DNA from: an uncultured Oscillospiraceae bacterium
Lineage (GTDB): Bacteria; Bacillota; Clostridia; Oscillospirales; Oscillospiraceae
Direction: 5' to 3'
Length of the DNA stretch: 13,680 bases
NCBI GenBank assembly: GCA_900758315.1
Contig: CAAERF010000528.1
Span: 1-13,680 of the forward strand
Of this stretch, positions 1 through 7,657 are shown piece by piece. Positions within the stretch are counted from its first letter, which is position 1. Each line of letters begins with the position of its first letter. Under the pieces are notes generated by a model. The model made no database searches, was not told the DNA's origin, and saw nothing but the letters and a program-made list of their open reading frames with translations. The position numbers were made by a program, and so were the translations under genes.

Positions 1-1106
1 ACCGCGCCTGCGCTGAACAGATCAGCATAGGCTCGCAGGTAAGTAGGTGCAGATGCCCAAACCGTCATTTCCGGCACGGCCTTTTTCACTGCGCCAATGC
101 CGTGGATCATGCGGGACAGGCCGACAAACGGGTGCTCGTCCGGTTCATACTTGCCAAAGTCGAACGGGCGGGTCACATGGGTGGTGGCGTAGGGGTTGCC
201 CATCGTCAGGTTGACCATATTCAGACCCAGTTCGTTGTGCAAATCGCGCACCAGGCGGATGGGTTCAGTCAAATCTGGCGTCGTGCCGCTCTCCGGGCTG
301 ACGCCAAAGCCCCACGGGTAGGCGTAGCCGTCGTAGATGCCGATGCGCGCCGTGACCATAAAGCTGTCGTCCTCGTACACCTTGGCGGCGCGGATGCCGT
401 TTTTCAGCAGACGGAAGCGGTTTTCAAAGCTGCCGCCGTACTCGCCGGGGCGGTTGTAGGCGGATGCCAGCTCTGCCAGCAGGTAGCCGTGGCAGCTCTT
501 GATGTCCACCGCGTCAAAGCCTGCCTCCTTGGCAAGGGTGGCTGCCTCGCCGAACTTTTCTTCCAGCCCTTTCAGGTAATCGTCCGTCACGATGCAGGAG
601 TCATCCGCGGCGCGGTACTGCTCCAGAATCGGGTGGCGGTAGGCGATCATCGGGGCAGGCTTGTTGCCGGGGTTAGAGTAGCGGCCGCTGTGGTTGGCCT
701 GCATGATCAAATACGGCGCATAGCCGTTGGCCTTGAGGCCCGCCTCCTTGACGGCGGTGGTCATCTTCTTGAACTCGTCCAGCGTGTCGCGGGTCAGCAG
801 CAGCTGCGTCTGGGAGGATCGTCCCTCCTCCACAATGGAGATTGCCTCGAACCAGATGACCGAGCTGCCGCCGATAGCCTCGTTGACATAGCGGCGGGTC
901 GTATACTCGGTGGGTGCGCCTTCGGGCGTCGAGTCCGCGCCCTCCATGGGCGCGATGCCCAGACGGTTCGGGAAGGTAATATTACGCACGGTCAGCGGCT
1001 GCACCAGCGCGTGGGTGTCGGCTGCAAAGGGCAGGTCAACACCCAGCTCTGCGGCACGCTGCTTGACTTCTTCTAACGATTTATAGTGGAATTTTTCTTG
1101 TGGCAT
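1..1106 (-). CDS. Old Yellow Enzyme family NADH:flavin oxidoreductase, C-terminus cut by window edge
   Basis: This is an FMN-dependent ene-reductase type TIM barrel of the Old Yellow Enzyme / 2,4-dienoyl-CoA reductase family. Such cytoplasmic enzymes use NAD(P)H to reduce C=C bonds next to a carbonyl. The first 368 codons are visible and the gene runs off the left edge. Family marks are the FMN-binding N-terminal segment (NRLGIAPMEG, about residues 47-56), the active-site motif QANHSGR (136-142), the barrel motif DIKSCHGYLLAEL (201-213; many relatives have an H-x-A-H-G-Y-L-L form) and GGSFENRFRLL (224-234). The ATG at 1106 is preceded by AAGGAG at good spacing, 25 bases after the dehydrogenase stop, so it is the distal visible gene of the operon. 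The missing C-terminus would show whether it is a barrel-only enzyme or carries an Fe-S/FAD extension. The family is clear; the substrate is unknown. Confidence 0.88.
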   Translation of the reverse strand, partial: MPQEKFHYKSLEEVKQRAAELGVDLPFAADTHALVQPLTVRNITFPNRLGIAPMEGADSTPEGAPTEYTTRRYVNEAIGGSSVIWFEAISIVEEGRSSQTQLLLTRDTLDEFKKMTTAVKEAGLKANGYAPYLIMQANHSGRYSNPGNKPAPMIAYRHPILEQYRAADDSCIVTDDYLKGLEEKFGEAATLAKEAGFDAVDIKSCHGYLLAELASAYNRPGEYGGSFENRFRLLKNGIRAAKVYEDDSFMVTARIGIYDGYAYPWGFGVSPESGTTPDLTEPIRLVRDLHNELGLNMVNLTMGNPYATTHVTRPFDFGKYEPDEHPFVGLSRMIHGIGAVKKAVPEMTVWASAPTYLRAYADLFSAGA

Positions 1107-1131
1107 AATTTTTCTCCTTGCGGTAAGCCCG

Positions 1132-2160
1132 TTACGGCTTCAGGATCACCTTGATGCTGCCGCTCTTGCTGTCCAGCGCGGTATCCAGCGCCTGCTGCAA
1201 TTGCTCCAGTGGGAAGGTGTGGGTGATAAATTTTTCCAGCGGGATATCGCGGGCGGCGGCGATCGCAATGGGGAAATCCCAGCAATAGCCCTGCGCGCCC
1301 TGCACATGAATCTCGTGGGTTACAAAGCGGCTGGCGGGGATTTGAATCTGCGGCTTTTCATAAATGCCGATGATGGTCGCCGTGCCGTTGCGCTTCAGCG
1401 TCATAATGGCCTGCAAAAAGCAGCTTTCGCGTCCTACGCACTCAAAGCTCTTATCCACGCCCTTGCCGTGGGTCAGGCGGGCGACCGCCTGCTCCAGATC
1501 CTCCTTGCCGCTGTTCACGGTAACGGTGGCACCGACCTGCTTTGCCATTTCCAGCCGCTGGTCAGAAAAATCGGCAATGATGACCTCGGCGGCACCGCTG
1601 CGGCGGCACATGGCGGCCACCATCATACCGATGGCGCCGGCACCAATGATCAGCACCGTTTCGCCCAGACGGATGTCGGCGCGGCGCACGGCGTGGGTGG
1701 CAACCGACAGCGGCTCGATCAGCGCGCCGGTTTCGTAGCTCAGGTAGTCGGGCAGCTCGTAGACATACGGCTCCTTGACCACGACATAGTCTGCCATGGC
1801 ACCATCGCCGTTGCGGTAGGTAAAGCTGATATGCTCGCAGTAGCCGTACTGTCCGTGGCGGCAGGCGTCGCACTTGCCGCAGACGATGCAGGGTTCCACG
1901 GTCACGCGCTCACCGAGGCGGGCCTTGGTGACCTCGCTGCCGACGGCGACCACATCGCCGGAAAACTCATGCCCGATGGTCACGGGCAGCGGGGCAGACG
2001 GGTGCAGCCCGCGCGCAATGTGCAGATCACTGCCGCAGATGGCGCTGGCGCGCACCTTGACAAGCACCTCGTCCGGTGCCAGCGGGCGGACGGGCTTATG
2101 CAAAAAGTGTACTTTAAAAGGCTCATATACTTCGCCGATACGGTTTATAAGTTCTTCCAT
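1132..2160 (-). CDS. Zinc-dependent medium-chain alcohol/polyol dehydrogenase
   Basis: A 342-residue medium-chain dehydrogenase/reductase of the sorbitol / L-iditol / threonine dehydrogenase type, which oxidises a secondary alcohol to a ketone (or the reverse) with NAD(P). The catalytic zinc ligands are visible: Cys42 (ICGSD), His64-Glu65 (GHE) and Glu149 (LIEP). The structural zinc loop has Cys94, Cys97, Cys100 and Cys108 with the usual 3-3-8 spacing. The Rossmann motif GAGAIG is at 173-178, and Asp197 at the end of the next strand favours NAD over NADP (inference). Length is normal for the family. The ATG at 2160 follows GGGAGG, which lies next to the stop codon of the upstream epimerase-like gene, leaving 15 bases between them. 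Its place beside a ketose epimerase and a sugar-acid-type dehydratase suggests that it oxidises a polyol or sugar acid. The substrate is not identifiable. Confidence 0.92.
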   Translation of the reverse strand: MEELINRIGEVYEPFKVHFLHKPVRPLAPDEVLVKVRASAICGSDLHIARGLHPSAPLPVTIGHEFSGDVVAVGSEVTKARLGERVTVEPCIVCGKCDACRHGQYGYCEHISFTYRNGDGAMADYVVVKEPYVYELPDYLSYETGALIEPLSVATHAVRRADIRLGETVLIIGAGAIGMMVAAMCRRSGAAEVIIADFSDQRLEMAKQVGATVTVNSGKEDLEQAVARLTHGKGVDKSFECVGRESCFLQAIMTLKRNGTATIIGIYEKPQIQIPASRFVTHEIHVQGAQGYCWDFPIAIAAARDIPLEKFITHTFPLEQLQQALDTALDSKSGSIKVILKP

Positions 2161-2175
2161 GGCAAACAGCCTCCC

Positions 2176-3006
2176 TTAAAAATAGCGTTGCAGAAAATGC
2201 AGCCCGCGCAGGGCAACCTCGTCGGGGGTGCCGTGTACGTTGACCCAGCTGGCGTCCAGCCCGCCCGGGGCAAAGGTTTCCATCGTGATATGCCCGGCGT
2301 AGCCGTACTGCTGCAGCAGCCGCATCACGGCATCCCACGGCACAATGCCGTCGCCCGGTGCGCCGCGGTTGTTGGCGCAGGCGTGGAAGTGGGTCACCCT
2401 GCCGCTTTTCAGCGCTGTTTCCAGCGAAGCAAGCAGGTCCGCTTCCTCTAAGCAGGCGTGGTAGGTGTCGTAGTGGATGCCCACATTGTCGCAGCCGATA
2501 TCCTCGAGCATGGGCAGCAACTGCTCCACGGTGTTAATGACGCTGGTGCGGTAGCGGTTCAGCGGCTCCAAGGCAAGGCGGATGCCGCATTCTTCGGCGC
2601 GGCGCGAAAGCTCCTGCAAGCCGGTGACAGCCAGCTCCCATTCGCGGGCAGCCTCTGCCGGGGGCAGGGTGTGGCGCTTGCCGCCCCCTGCATACAGGGG
2701 ACCCGCCAGCACCACGGCACCCAGTGTGGCACCCGTTTGCAGGCAGTCGGTCAGGTACTGCATGGTGGAGGTGCGTACATCGGCATCAAAGCTCGAAAGA
2801 TCGCGTCCTGCCCCCATGGCGGCGCACAGCGAAACCTCCAGCCCGCTGGCGCGCACCTCATCGCGCAGGGTCGGGCTTATGGTGGGCTGCGTCATCGGCA
2901 GCTCCAGCGCGGTAAAGCCCATTTTGGCTGCCTTGGTCGGCAGACCGCAGCAGGCGTCGGACAGCCCTAGCGCCCAGTTCCAAAGATTGATACCCAGTTT
3001 GTTCAT
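2176..3006 (-). CDS. Sugar epimerase/isomerase, D-tagatose 3-epimerase-like TIM barrel
   Basis: A 276-residue xylose-isomerase-like TIM barrel (AP endonuclease 2 superfamily). The closest recognisable group is D-tagatose/D-psicose 3-epimerase, which moves a proton at C3 of a ketose with a divalent metal. The signature LALEPLNRYRTSVINT (144-159) is typical. Likely metal ligands are Glu147, Asp180 (HYD), His206 (HFH) and Glu243 (METF). Their spacings of 33, 26 and 37 are close to the 33, 26 and 35 known for Pseudomonas tagatose 3-epimerase. His183 and Arg214 occupy the usual substrate-contact positions. The usual Glu in the HACEN-type motif is Ala here (HACANNRG), so substrate preference may differ. 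The start at 3006 has only a weak purine stretch (ACGGAA) upstream, 24 bases after the lacI-type gene stop. It could instead be an isomerase or a 3-dehydro-sugar-acid enzyme of the same fold. Confidence 0.82.
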   Translation of the reverse strand: MNKLGINLWNWALGLSDACCGLPTKAAKMGFTALELPMTQPTISPTLRDEVRASGLEVSLCAAMGAGRDLSSFDADVRTSTMQYLTDCLQTGATLGAVVLAGPLYAGGGKRHTLPPAEAAREWELAVTGLQELSRRAEECGIRLALEPLNRYRTSVINTVEQLLPMLEDIGCDNVGIHYDTYHACLEEADLLASLETALKSGRVTHFHACANNRGAPGDGIVPWDAVMRLLQQYGYAGHITMETFAPGGLDASWVNVHGTPDEVALRGLHFLQRYF

Positions 3007-3030
3007 AGCATTTTCCGTTGGGGGCTGCCT

Positions 3031-4041
3031 TTATTTGGTGGAGCGCCGCACGATCAGATCACTGTTCATGATCATACGCTGCGGCTTGGGCAGCTCCCCG
3101 TATTTGTCCTTGTATTCGATCTGGCGGATCAGGCTTTTGGCTGCCTCCATACCCATATCGTACAGATGCTGCGTCATCGTGGAAAGCGGCGGCTCGACCA
3201 TGGCGGACATACTGACGTTGTCCACGCCGATGACCGCCACATCTTCGGGGATGCGCAGCCCCATATCGTGCAGCGCGTGCATAACCACAAACGCCTTGGG
3301 GTCACTGGTGCAGAAGATGGCATCGGGCAGCTGCCCTTGCTCTGCCAGCTCACGGATTTGATAGTAAAAACCATTGCTGCCGCCGCTTTCGCGCAGGAGG
3401 TACTCCTCCCTTTCGGGCAGACCGCTGTCGGCAAGCGCCTTGCGGTAGCCGCGCAGACGCTCACGGTAGAGCAGCAGCTCCTCGCGCCCGCAGACGATGG
3501 CAATGCGCTTATGCCCGATGCGCGCCAGATAGCGCGTGGCATCGTAACCGATCTGGAAGTTGTCGGAGGTGACGGTATCCACCTTGCCGATGTCGCTTTC
3601 CTCAAAACGGTTGACCAGCACAAGGGGGTAGCCCTCATCGCGCAGGCTGCGGATGTGCGGGGCGTCGCTGCTCAGCGAGCAGACGATAAACCCGTCGATC
3701 CAGCGCTGCTTCATGGTTTCCAAATAGGATTTTTCAATGGCGGCGTCCTCGTCGGTGTTGCACAGAAAAACGGTCATTCCGTTTTTGCGCGCCTCATCCT
3801 CCACGCCGCGGGTCAGCTTGGGGAACATCAGGTTCTCGATGGAGGGAATCATCAGGCAAATCGTATTGCTGCGCCCCATCTTCAGGCTTTGTGCCAGCGC
3901 GTTTGGCTGGTAGTTGGTCTTGCGGATGGCTTCGGTCACGATTTTTCGCGTTTCCTCGTTGACATAGCTTTTGCCGTTCAGCACGCGGGAAACCGTGCTT
4001 ACCGACACACCTGCTACAGCGGCGACCTGCTTGAGATTCAT
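3031..4041 (-). CDS. LacI-family transcriptional regulator
   Basis: A 336-residue LacI/GalR-family DNA-binding regulator. The N-terminal helix-turn-helix is at residues 2-24 (LKQVAAVAGVSVSTVSRVLNG). It is followed by the hinge helix (YQPNALAQSL, about 44-53), whose Leu normally inserts at the central CG step of the operator. The rest is the periplasmic-binding-protein-like effector domain, with typical phrases such as IGYDATRYLARIGHKRIAIVCG and PEDVAVIGVDN. The ATG at 4041 follows AGGAGG. The gene lies inside the operon, 65 bases after the dehydratase stop, which is the largest gap among the catabolic genes. Its probable targets are the AAACGTTT-type palindromes in the divergent region at 10882-11214 (inference). 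If so, it would repress its own operon until a sugar-like inducer binds. Confidence 0.95.
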   Translation of the reverse strand: MNLKQVAAVAGVSVSTVSRVLNGKSYVNEETRKIVTEAIRKTNYQPNALAQSLKMGRSNTICLMIPSIENLMFPKLTRGVEDEARKNGMTVFLCNTDEDAAIEKSYLETMKQRWIDGFIVCSLSSDAPHIRSLRDEGYPLVLVNRFEESDIGKVDTVTSDNFQIGYDATRYLARIGHKRIAIVCGREELLLYRERLRGYRKALADSGLPEREEYLLRESGGSNGFYYQIRELAEQGQLPDAIFCTSDPKAFVVMHALHDMGLRIPEDVAVIGVDNVSMSAMVEPPLSTMTQHLYDMGMEAAKSLIRQIEYKDKYGELPKPQRMIMNSDLIVRRSTK

Positions 4042-4106
4042 AGGGAACTCCTCCTGCTTTTTATTGATACGGCACCGGAAACAGGAAGGCTCCTGCCCCT
4101 CGGTAC

Positions 4107-5786
4107 TTAGTCCTTATCCCAGTAGACGGTAGCGCCGCGGTGTGCAGAGGTACACTGTTGGCGGAAAAGCTGCAGCCACCCGGTGGCGGGTTTGATAACG
4201 GGCTTCCAGCTTTCCTTGCGGCGGGAGAACTCATCCTCGCTCACATCTACTTTTAATGTACGGGCTTCAATATCAATATACACCATATCCCCATCCCGTA
4301 TCAATGCCAAATTGCCGCCTTCGTAGGCTTCGGGGGAAACATGACCGATCGCAAGACCGCCGGTGGCACCGCTGAAGCGACCGTCAGACACCAAAGCGAT
4401 CTGACTGCCCAGCCCCTTGCCCAGCACAGCCGCCATAAAGGTTTCCATATGGGGCATACCGGGGGCGCCCTTGGGACCCTCGTAGCGGATGATGACCACA
4501 TCGCCTGCCACGATCTCATCCTTCAAAATGGCGTGCCATGCGTCGTTCTGCGAGTCGTAGCACTTGGCGGGACCGCTGAACTTCCATGCGGCGGGATCCA
4601 CGGCGCTGAACTTGACAATGGCGCTGTCGGTGCCGATGTTGCCGTGCAGCACAGCCAGACCGCCATGCTCGTAAATCGGCTCTGCCACGGTGTGGATGAC
4701 GTCGTGGTTTTTGTTTTCGGCGCGGGCAGCTTTGTCACCGATGGTGCCGAACATACCCTTGGCGTCGGTGTCGATTTTGCCGGCAGCCGCCAGCTCCTTG
4801 ACCACGGCACCGATACCGCCGGCGGCGTCAAAGTCCTCCATGGTGTAGGTGGGGTGGTTGGGGTAGATGGTGCTGAGCAGCGGCACCTCGCGGCTGATGG
4901 CGTCAAAGGTTTCGGGGGTGATGTCAAAGTCTGCCTGCCGTGCCAGCGCGGGGATGTGCAGCAGGCTGTTGGTGCTGCCGCCGGTCGCCATCATATAGCG
5001 CACGACGTTTTCAAAGCTGGACTGGCTCAGGATGTCGCTGGGGCGGATCTCATGCTCCCAAGCGTACATGACCTGCCGGGCAGCCTGCCGTGCCAGCTCG
5101 TGCCATTTTTCCGACTGGCTGCGGGTGCTGGCGTTGTCGTGCGGGGCAAAGCCCAGAATTTCCGCCATGGCGCACATCGTCTGGGCGGTACCCATAAAGG
5201 GGCAGGCACCGGGGGTGGGGCAGGCGTGACGCACAACGTCCTTGTACTCCTCGCGGGTGATGGAGCCCTCCACATAGGCGGCGTAGGCCTGCTTGGTGTG
5301 GGTCAGGGTGATCATACGCCCGTCCGAGCGATGCCCTGCTGCCATATAGCCGCCGGTGAACATCACAGTGGGGATATCCACGCGCACGGCACCCATCAGC
5401 ATACCGGGAACAACCTTGTCGCAGGTCGCCATAATGACCATGCCCTCCAGCATATTCAGGTTGGCGACCATCTCCACCTCGCTGGAAACCAGATCACGGG
5501 CGGGCAGAGTGTAGCGGTCGCCGGGGGTGTTGCTGCAGATGCCGTCGCAGATGCCGCTGATGGGCAATTCCAGCGCCAGACCGCCCAGCTTGTAGATTTC
5601 CTCCTTCATCTCGGCGATCAATGCCTTGTCAAAGGGGTAGTGACCGGGGTTCATTTCGTTCCAGGTGTTGACCAGACCGATGATGGGGCGCTTGGCGTCC
5701 TCCTCAGAAATGCCCATAGCATACAGCAGGGTATTGCGGTGGTCGAGAGATTCTTCATTCCATTCACGAATCATATACTTGCTCAC
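4107..5786 (-). CDS. IlvD/Edd-family dehydratase, probably for a sugar acid
   Basis: A 559-residue member of the dihydroxy-acid / phosphogluconate / pentonate dehydratase family, which removes water from a 2,3-dihydroxy acid to give a 2-keto-3-deoxy acid using an Fe-S cluster and Mg. Visible marks are [11 protein letters not shown] (Cys122 for the cluster, Asp123-Lys124 for Mg), [15 protein letters not shown] (Cys195), HDNAST (216-221), ATGGSTN (267-273) and [11 protein letters not shown] (467-477) with the catalytic Ser472. The first cluster Cys of IlvD (PCN motif) is Gly48 in NPGH, so this is not an ordinary IlvD. No other branched-chain amino acid synthesis gene is nearby, and the neighbours are sugar enzymes, so sugar-acid catabolism is more likely. 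The open frame begins with GTG at 5786 without a clear Shine-Dalgarno; the in-frame ATG at 5774, preceded by AAAGTGAG, may be the true start. Confidence 0.9.
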   Translation of the reverse strand: MSKYMIREWNEESLDHRNTLLYAMGISEEDAKRPIIGLVNTWNEMNPGHYPFDKALIAEMKEEIYKLGGLALELPISGICDGICSNTPGDRYTLPARDLVSSEVEMVANLNMLEGMVIMATCDKVVPGMLMGAVRVDIPTVMFTGGYMAAGHRSDGRMITLTHTKQAYAAYVEGSITREEYKDVVRHACPTPGACPFMGTAQTMCAMAEILGFAPHDNASTRSQSEKWHELARQAARQVMYAWEHEIRPSDILSQSSFENVVRYMMATGGSTNSLLHIPALARQADFDITPETFDAISREVPLLSTIYPNHPTYTMEDFDAAGGIGAVVKELAAAGKIDTDAKGMFGTIGDKAARAENKNHDVIHTVAEPIYEHGGLAVLHGNIGTDSAIVKFSAVDPAAWKFSGPAKCYDSQNDAWHAILKDEIVAGDVVIIRYEGPKGAPGMPHMETFMAAVLGKGLGSQIALVSDGRFSGATGGLAIGHVSPEAYEGGNLALIRDGDMVYIDIEARTLKVDVSEDEFSRRKESWKPVIKPATGWLQLFRQQCTSAHRGATVYWDKD

Positions 5787-5813
5787 TTTCTGCGGCGCGT
5801 GCCGCGTACATCG

Positions 5814-6176
5814 TTATTTCTGCATCAGATGGATGGCAAAGCCACCGATCTGCTGCCTGGCGTAGATGACCAAAATCCGTCCGTCGGGAAACCGCTTGAC
5901 GGAGTCCTCGTCAAAGGCAAAGCCTTTTTCTTCCAGATAGCGGCGGGCCGCGGGAAGATCGGCGGTGGCAAGGGCGATGTGTCCATGCTCGCCGCGCCCG
6001 GGGGCTTTCATCCATTCGATTTGGGTACCGGTAAACCGTGCATCTGCACTTTCCTTGGCCGGGTTCACAGCCAGCTGAAACAAAACCGCAAATTGCTCGG
6101 CGCAGCGCTCTGCCTGCGCGGCATCGGCGCAGTTGACGCCGATGTGGGCAATCTCAAAATCCGGTGTGTATGCCAT
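5814..6176 (-). CDS. VOC-family (glyoxalase/dioxygenase fold) small protein
   Basis: A 120-residue vicinal-oxygen-chelate fold protein. The probable metal-site positions are His11 (AHIGVN), Glu54 (QIEWMK), His66 (HGHIAL) and His116 (GGFAIHLMQK) at the end of the last strand. The overall wording resembles, from memory, the VOC module found as a C-terminal extension of some clostridial keto-deoxy-phosphogluconate aldolases (features like FTGTQIEWMK, GHIA and GGFAIHL). That resemblance is unchecked. The gene is tightly coupled: its ATG at 6176 is 3 bases after the stop of the upstream ATPase, and GGGAGG lies within the last codons of that gene. The dehydratase follows after 27 bases. Its role is unknown; handling of the 2-keto-3-deoxy product, as an isomerase, lyase or metal-binding helper, is a guess from position. 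Confidence 0.8.
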   Translation of the reverse strand: MAYTPDFEIAHIGVNCADAAQAERCAEQFAVLFQLAVNPAKESADARFTGTQIEWMKAPGRGEHGHIALATADLPAARRYLEEKGFAFDEDSVKRFPDGRILVIYARQQIGGFAIHLMQK

Positions 6177-6179
6177 ACC

Positions 6180-6887
6180 TCAGCCTCCCAGATACGCCTT
6201 GCGCACGGCATCGGATTGCAGCAGCTCCTCGCCGGAGCCGGACAGGTTGATCTTGCCGTTTTCCAGCACATAGGCGTAGTCGCAGATGCCCAGCGCCTTG
6301 CGGGCGTTCTGCTCGACCAGCAGCACCGTAATGCCGGAATCCCGGATTTCGCGAATCAGATCGTAGATTTGGTTCACAATGATGGGCGCAAGACCCATCG
6401 AGGGTTCGTCCAGCAGCAAGATCTTGGGGCGGGACATCAGCCCGCGCGCAACCGCCAGCATCTGCTGCTCGCCGCCGGACAATGTGCCGGCAAACTGATC
6501 CTTGCGCTTTTCCAGAATGGGGAAGCGCTTGTACTGCTCCTGCAGGTCCTTTTCCAGGTCAGCCCCTTTAAAAAGGTAGCCGCCGACGAGCAGGTTGTCG
6601 CGGATGCTCAAGCCGGAAAAGCACTTGCGTCCCTCGGGGACGTGTACCACGCCCGCGCCCACAATTTTGCTGGGCTTGCGGGGCAGAGGCTCGCCCTCAA
6701 ACTCCACGGTGCCGGTCTTTGGTTTCACCAGGCCGGAAATCGTGCGCAGCATCGTAGTTTTACCAGCACCGTTGGCACCAATGATGGAAACGATCTGCCC
6801 TTTGTGGACCTCCACGTTGATGCCGCGCAGCGCTTCCACATGACCGTAACTGACAGCCAGATCGGTCACTTTCAGCATAGGTTCCAT
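6180..6887 (-). CDS. livF: LIV-type ABC transporter ATP-binding protein, LivF-like
   Basis: A 235-residue ABC ATPase of the HAAT (branched-chain amino acid type) family, working at the inner face of the membrane with the LivG-like partner. Walker A is GANGAGKTT (37-45), the signature is LSGGEQQ (136-142) and Walker B is ILLLDEP (156-162). As in other LivF proteins the switch position reads VLLVEQN, with Gln where many ABC ATPases have His. Other LivF phrases are VPEGRKCF and SMGLAPIIV. The ATG at 6887 is served by AAGGAGG made from the last codons of the upstream ATPase gene; the intergenic gap is only 2 bases, so translation is probably coupled. The symbol is given by family; the transported compound may not be an amino acid, given the sugar-type enzymes downstream. 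Confidence 0.93.
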   Translation of the reverse strand: MEPMLKVTDLAVSYGHVEALRGINVEVHKGQIVSIIGANGAGKTTMLRTISGLVKPKTGTVEFEGEPLPRKPSKIVGAGVVHVPEGRKCFSGLSIRDNLLVGGYLFKGADLEKDLQEQYKRFPILEKRKDQFAGTLSGGEQQMLAVARGLMSRPKILLLDEPSMGLAPIIVNQIYDLIREIRDSGITVLLVEQNARKALGICDYAYVLENGKINLSGSGEELLQSDAVRKAYLGG

Positions 6888-6889
6888 TT

Positions 6890-7654
6890 TTATTCCTCCT
6901 TGCCTAAGTAGGCCTCAATGACCTCGGGATTGTGCTGGACTTCATCGGGGGTACCCACGGCGATCGTTTCGCCGAAGTTCTGCACGTGAATTTTGTCGGA
7001 AATGCTCATTACCAGCTCCAGACGATGCTCGATCAGCAAAATGCCGAAGCCGATCTCCTTGCTGATGCGCTGGATCAGCTCGGTCAACTCGCCGACCTCG
7101 GTGGGGTTCAAACCGGCGGCAGGCTCGTCCAGCAGCAGGATTTTCGGCTCGCACATCAGGGCGCGGGCAATCTCGATGCGGCGCTGCATCCCGTAGGAAA
7201 GATTCTCCGGGCGCTCGTGCAGGTAGTCCTGCATCCCCACGACCGTCAGGTATTTTTCGCACAGCTCGCGTCCGCGCTTTTCCTCGGCGCGGCGCTTGGG
7301 GGTGGGCAGCAGCCCGCCCACGATGCTGTAGCGGCTTTGCGGGTCAAAGGCACACATCACGTTTTCTTCCACGGTCAGCCCCTTGAACAAGCGGATATTC
7401 TGGAAGGTGCGTCCCATGCCAAGGCGGGTGATTTTATACTGTTCCAGCTTGGTGATGTCCTTGCCGTCCAGTAAAACGGTGCCTTGGTCGGCGGTGTACA
7501 CGCCCGAAATGGTGTTGAAGATGGTGGTTTTGCCTGCGCCGTTGGGTCCGATAATACCGTGGATTTCCCCGGCGTTGGCTTCAATGGAGAAGTTCTGTAT
7601 CGCCTTGACGCCGCCAAAGCTCTTATAAATGTTCTTGACTTCCAGCAGTGCCAT
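6890..7654 (-). CDS. livG: LIV-type ABC transporter ATP-binding protein, LivG-like
   Basis: A 254-residue ABC ATPase of the HAAT family and partner of the LivF-like protein. Walker A is GPNGAGKTT (36-44), the Q-loop is GRTFQNIRLF (81-90), the signature is the LivG-style LSYGMQRR (152-159), Walker B is ILLLDEP (172-178) and the switch His is His210 (LIEHRLELVM). The C-terminal piece (FGETIAVGTPDEVQHNPEVIEAYLG) is the usual LivG ending. The ATG at 7654 is preceded by AAAGGAGG and starts 3 bases after the stop of the LivM-like gene. The pair of distinct ATPases, rather than one homodimer, supports assignment to a LIV-type system. Confidence 0.94.
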   Translation of the reverse strand: MALLEVKNIYKSFGGVKAIQNFSIEANAGEIHGIIGPNGAGKTTIFNTISGVYTADQGTVLLDGKDITKLEQYKITRLGMGRTFQNIRLFKGLTVEENVMCAFDPQSRYSIVGGLLPTPKRRAEEKRGRELCEKYLTVVGMQDYLHERPENLSYGMQRRIEIARALMCEPKILLLDEPAAGLNPTEVGELTELIQRISKEIGFGILLIEHRLELVMSISDKIHVQNFGETIAVGTPDEVQHNPEVIEAYLGKEE

Positions 7655-7657
7655 GGT

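Noticed and set aside
102..1076. Plus-strand open frame opposite the flavin reductase gene
   Set aside because: The minus strand carries clear Old Yellow Enzyme motifs and a ribosome site; the plus frame has no recognisable content.
4042..4106. Small CAGGA/TCCTG stem before the LacI-type gene as a terminator
   Set aside because: Five base pairs with a very short T-run; too weak to call.
4107..5786. Dehydratase as ilvD of branched-chain amino acid synthesis, fitting the LIV transporter
   Set aside because: The first cluster cysteine is absent, no other ilv/leu gene is nearby, and the neighbours are LacI, epimerase and polyol-type dehydrogenase genes.
4341..6911. Very long plus-strand open frame of about 856 codons opposite the dehydratase, VOC and LivF-like genes
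   Set aside because: It is an antisense frame kept open by GC-rich codons of three well-supported minus-strand genes. It crosses their boundaries, has low-complexity His/Gly/Gln-rich content and matches no family.
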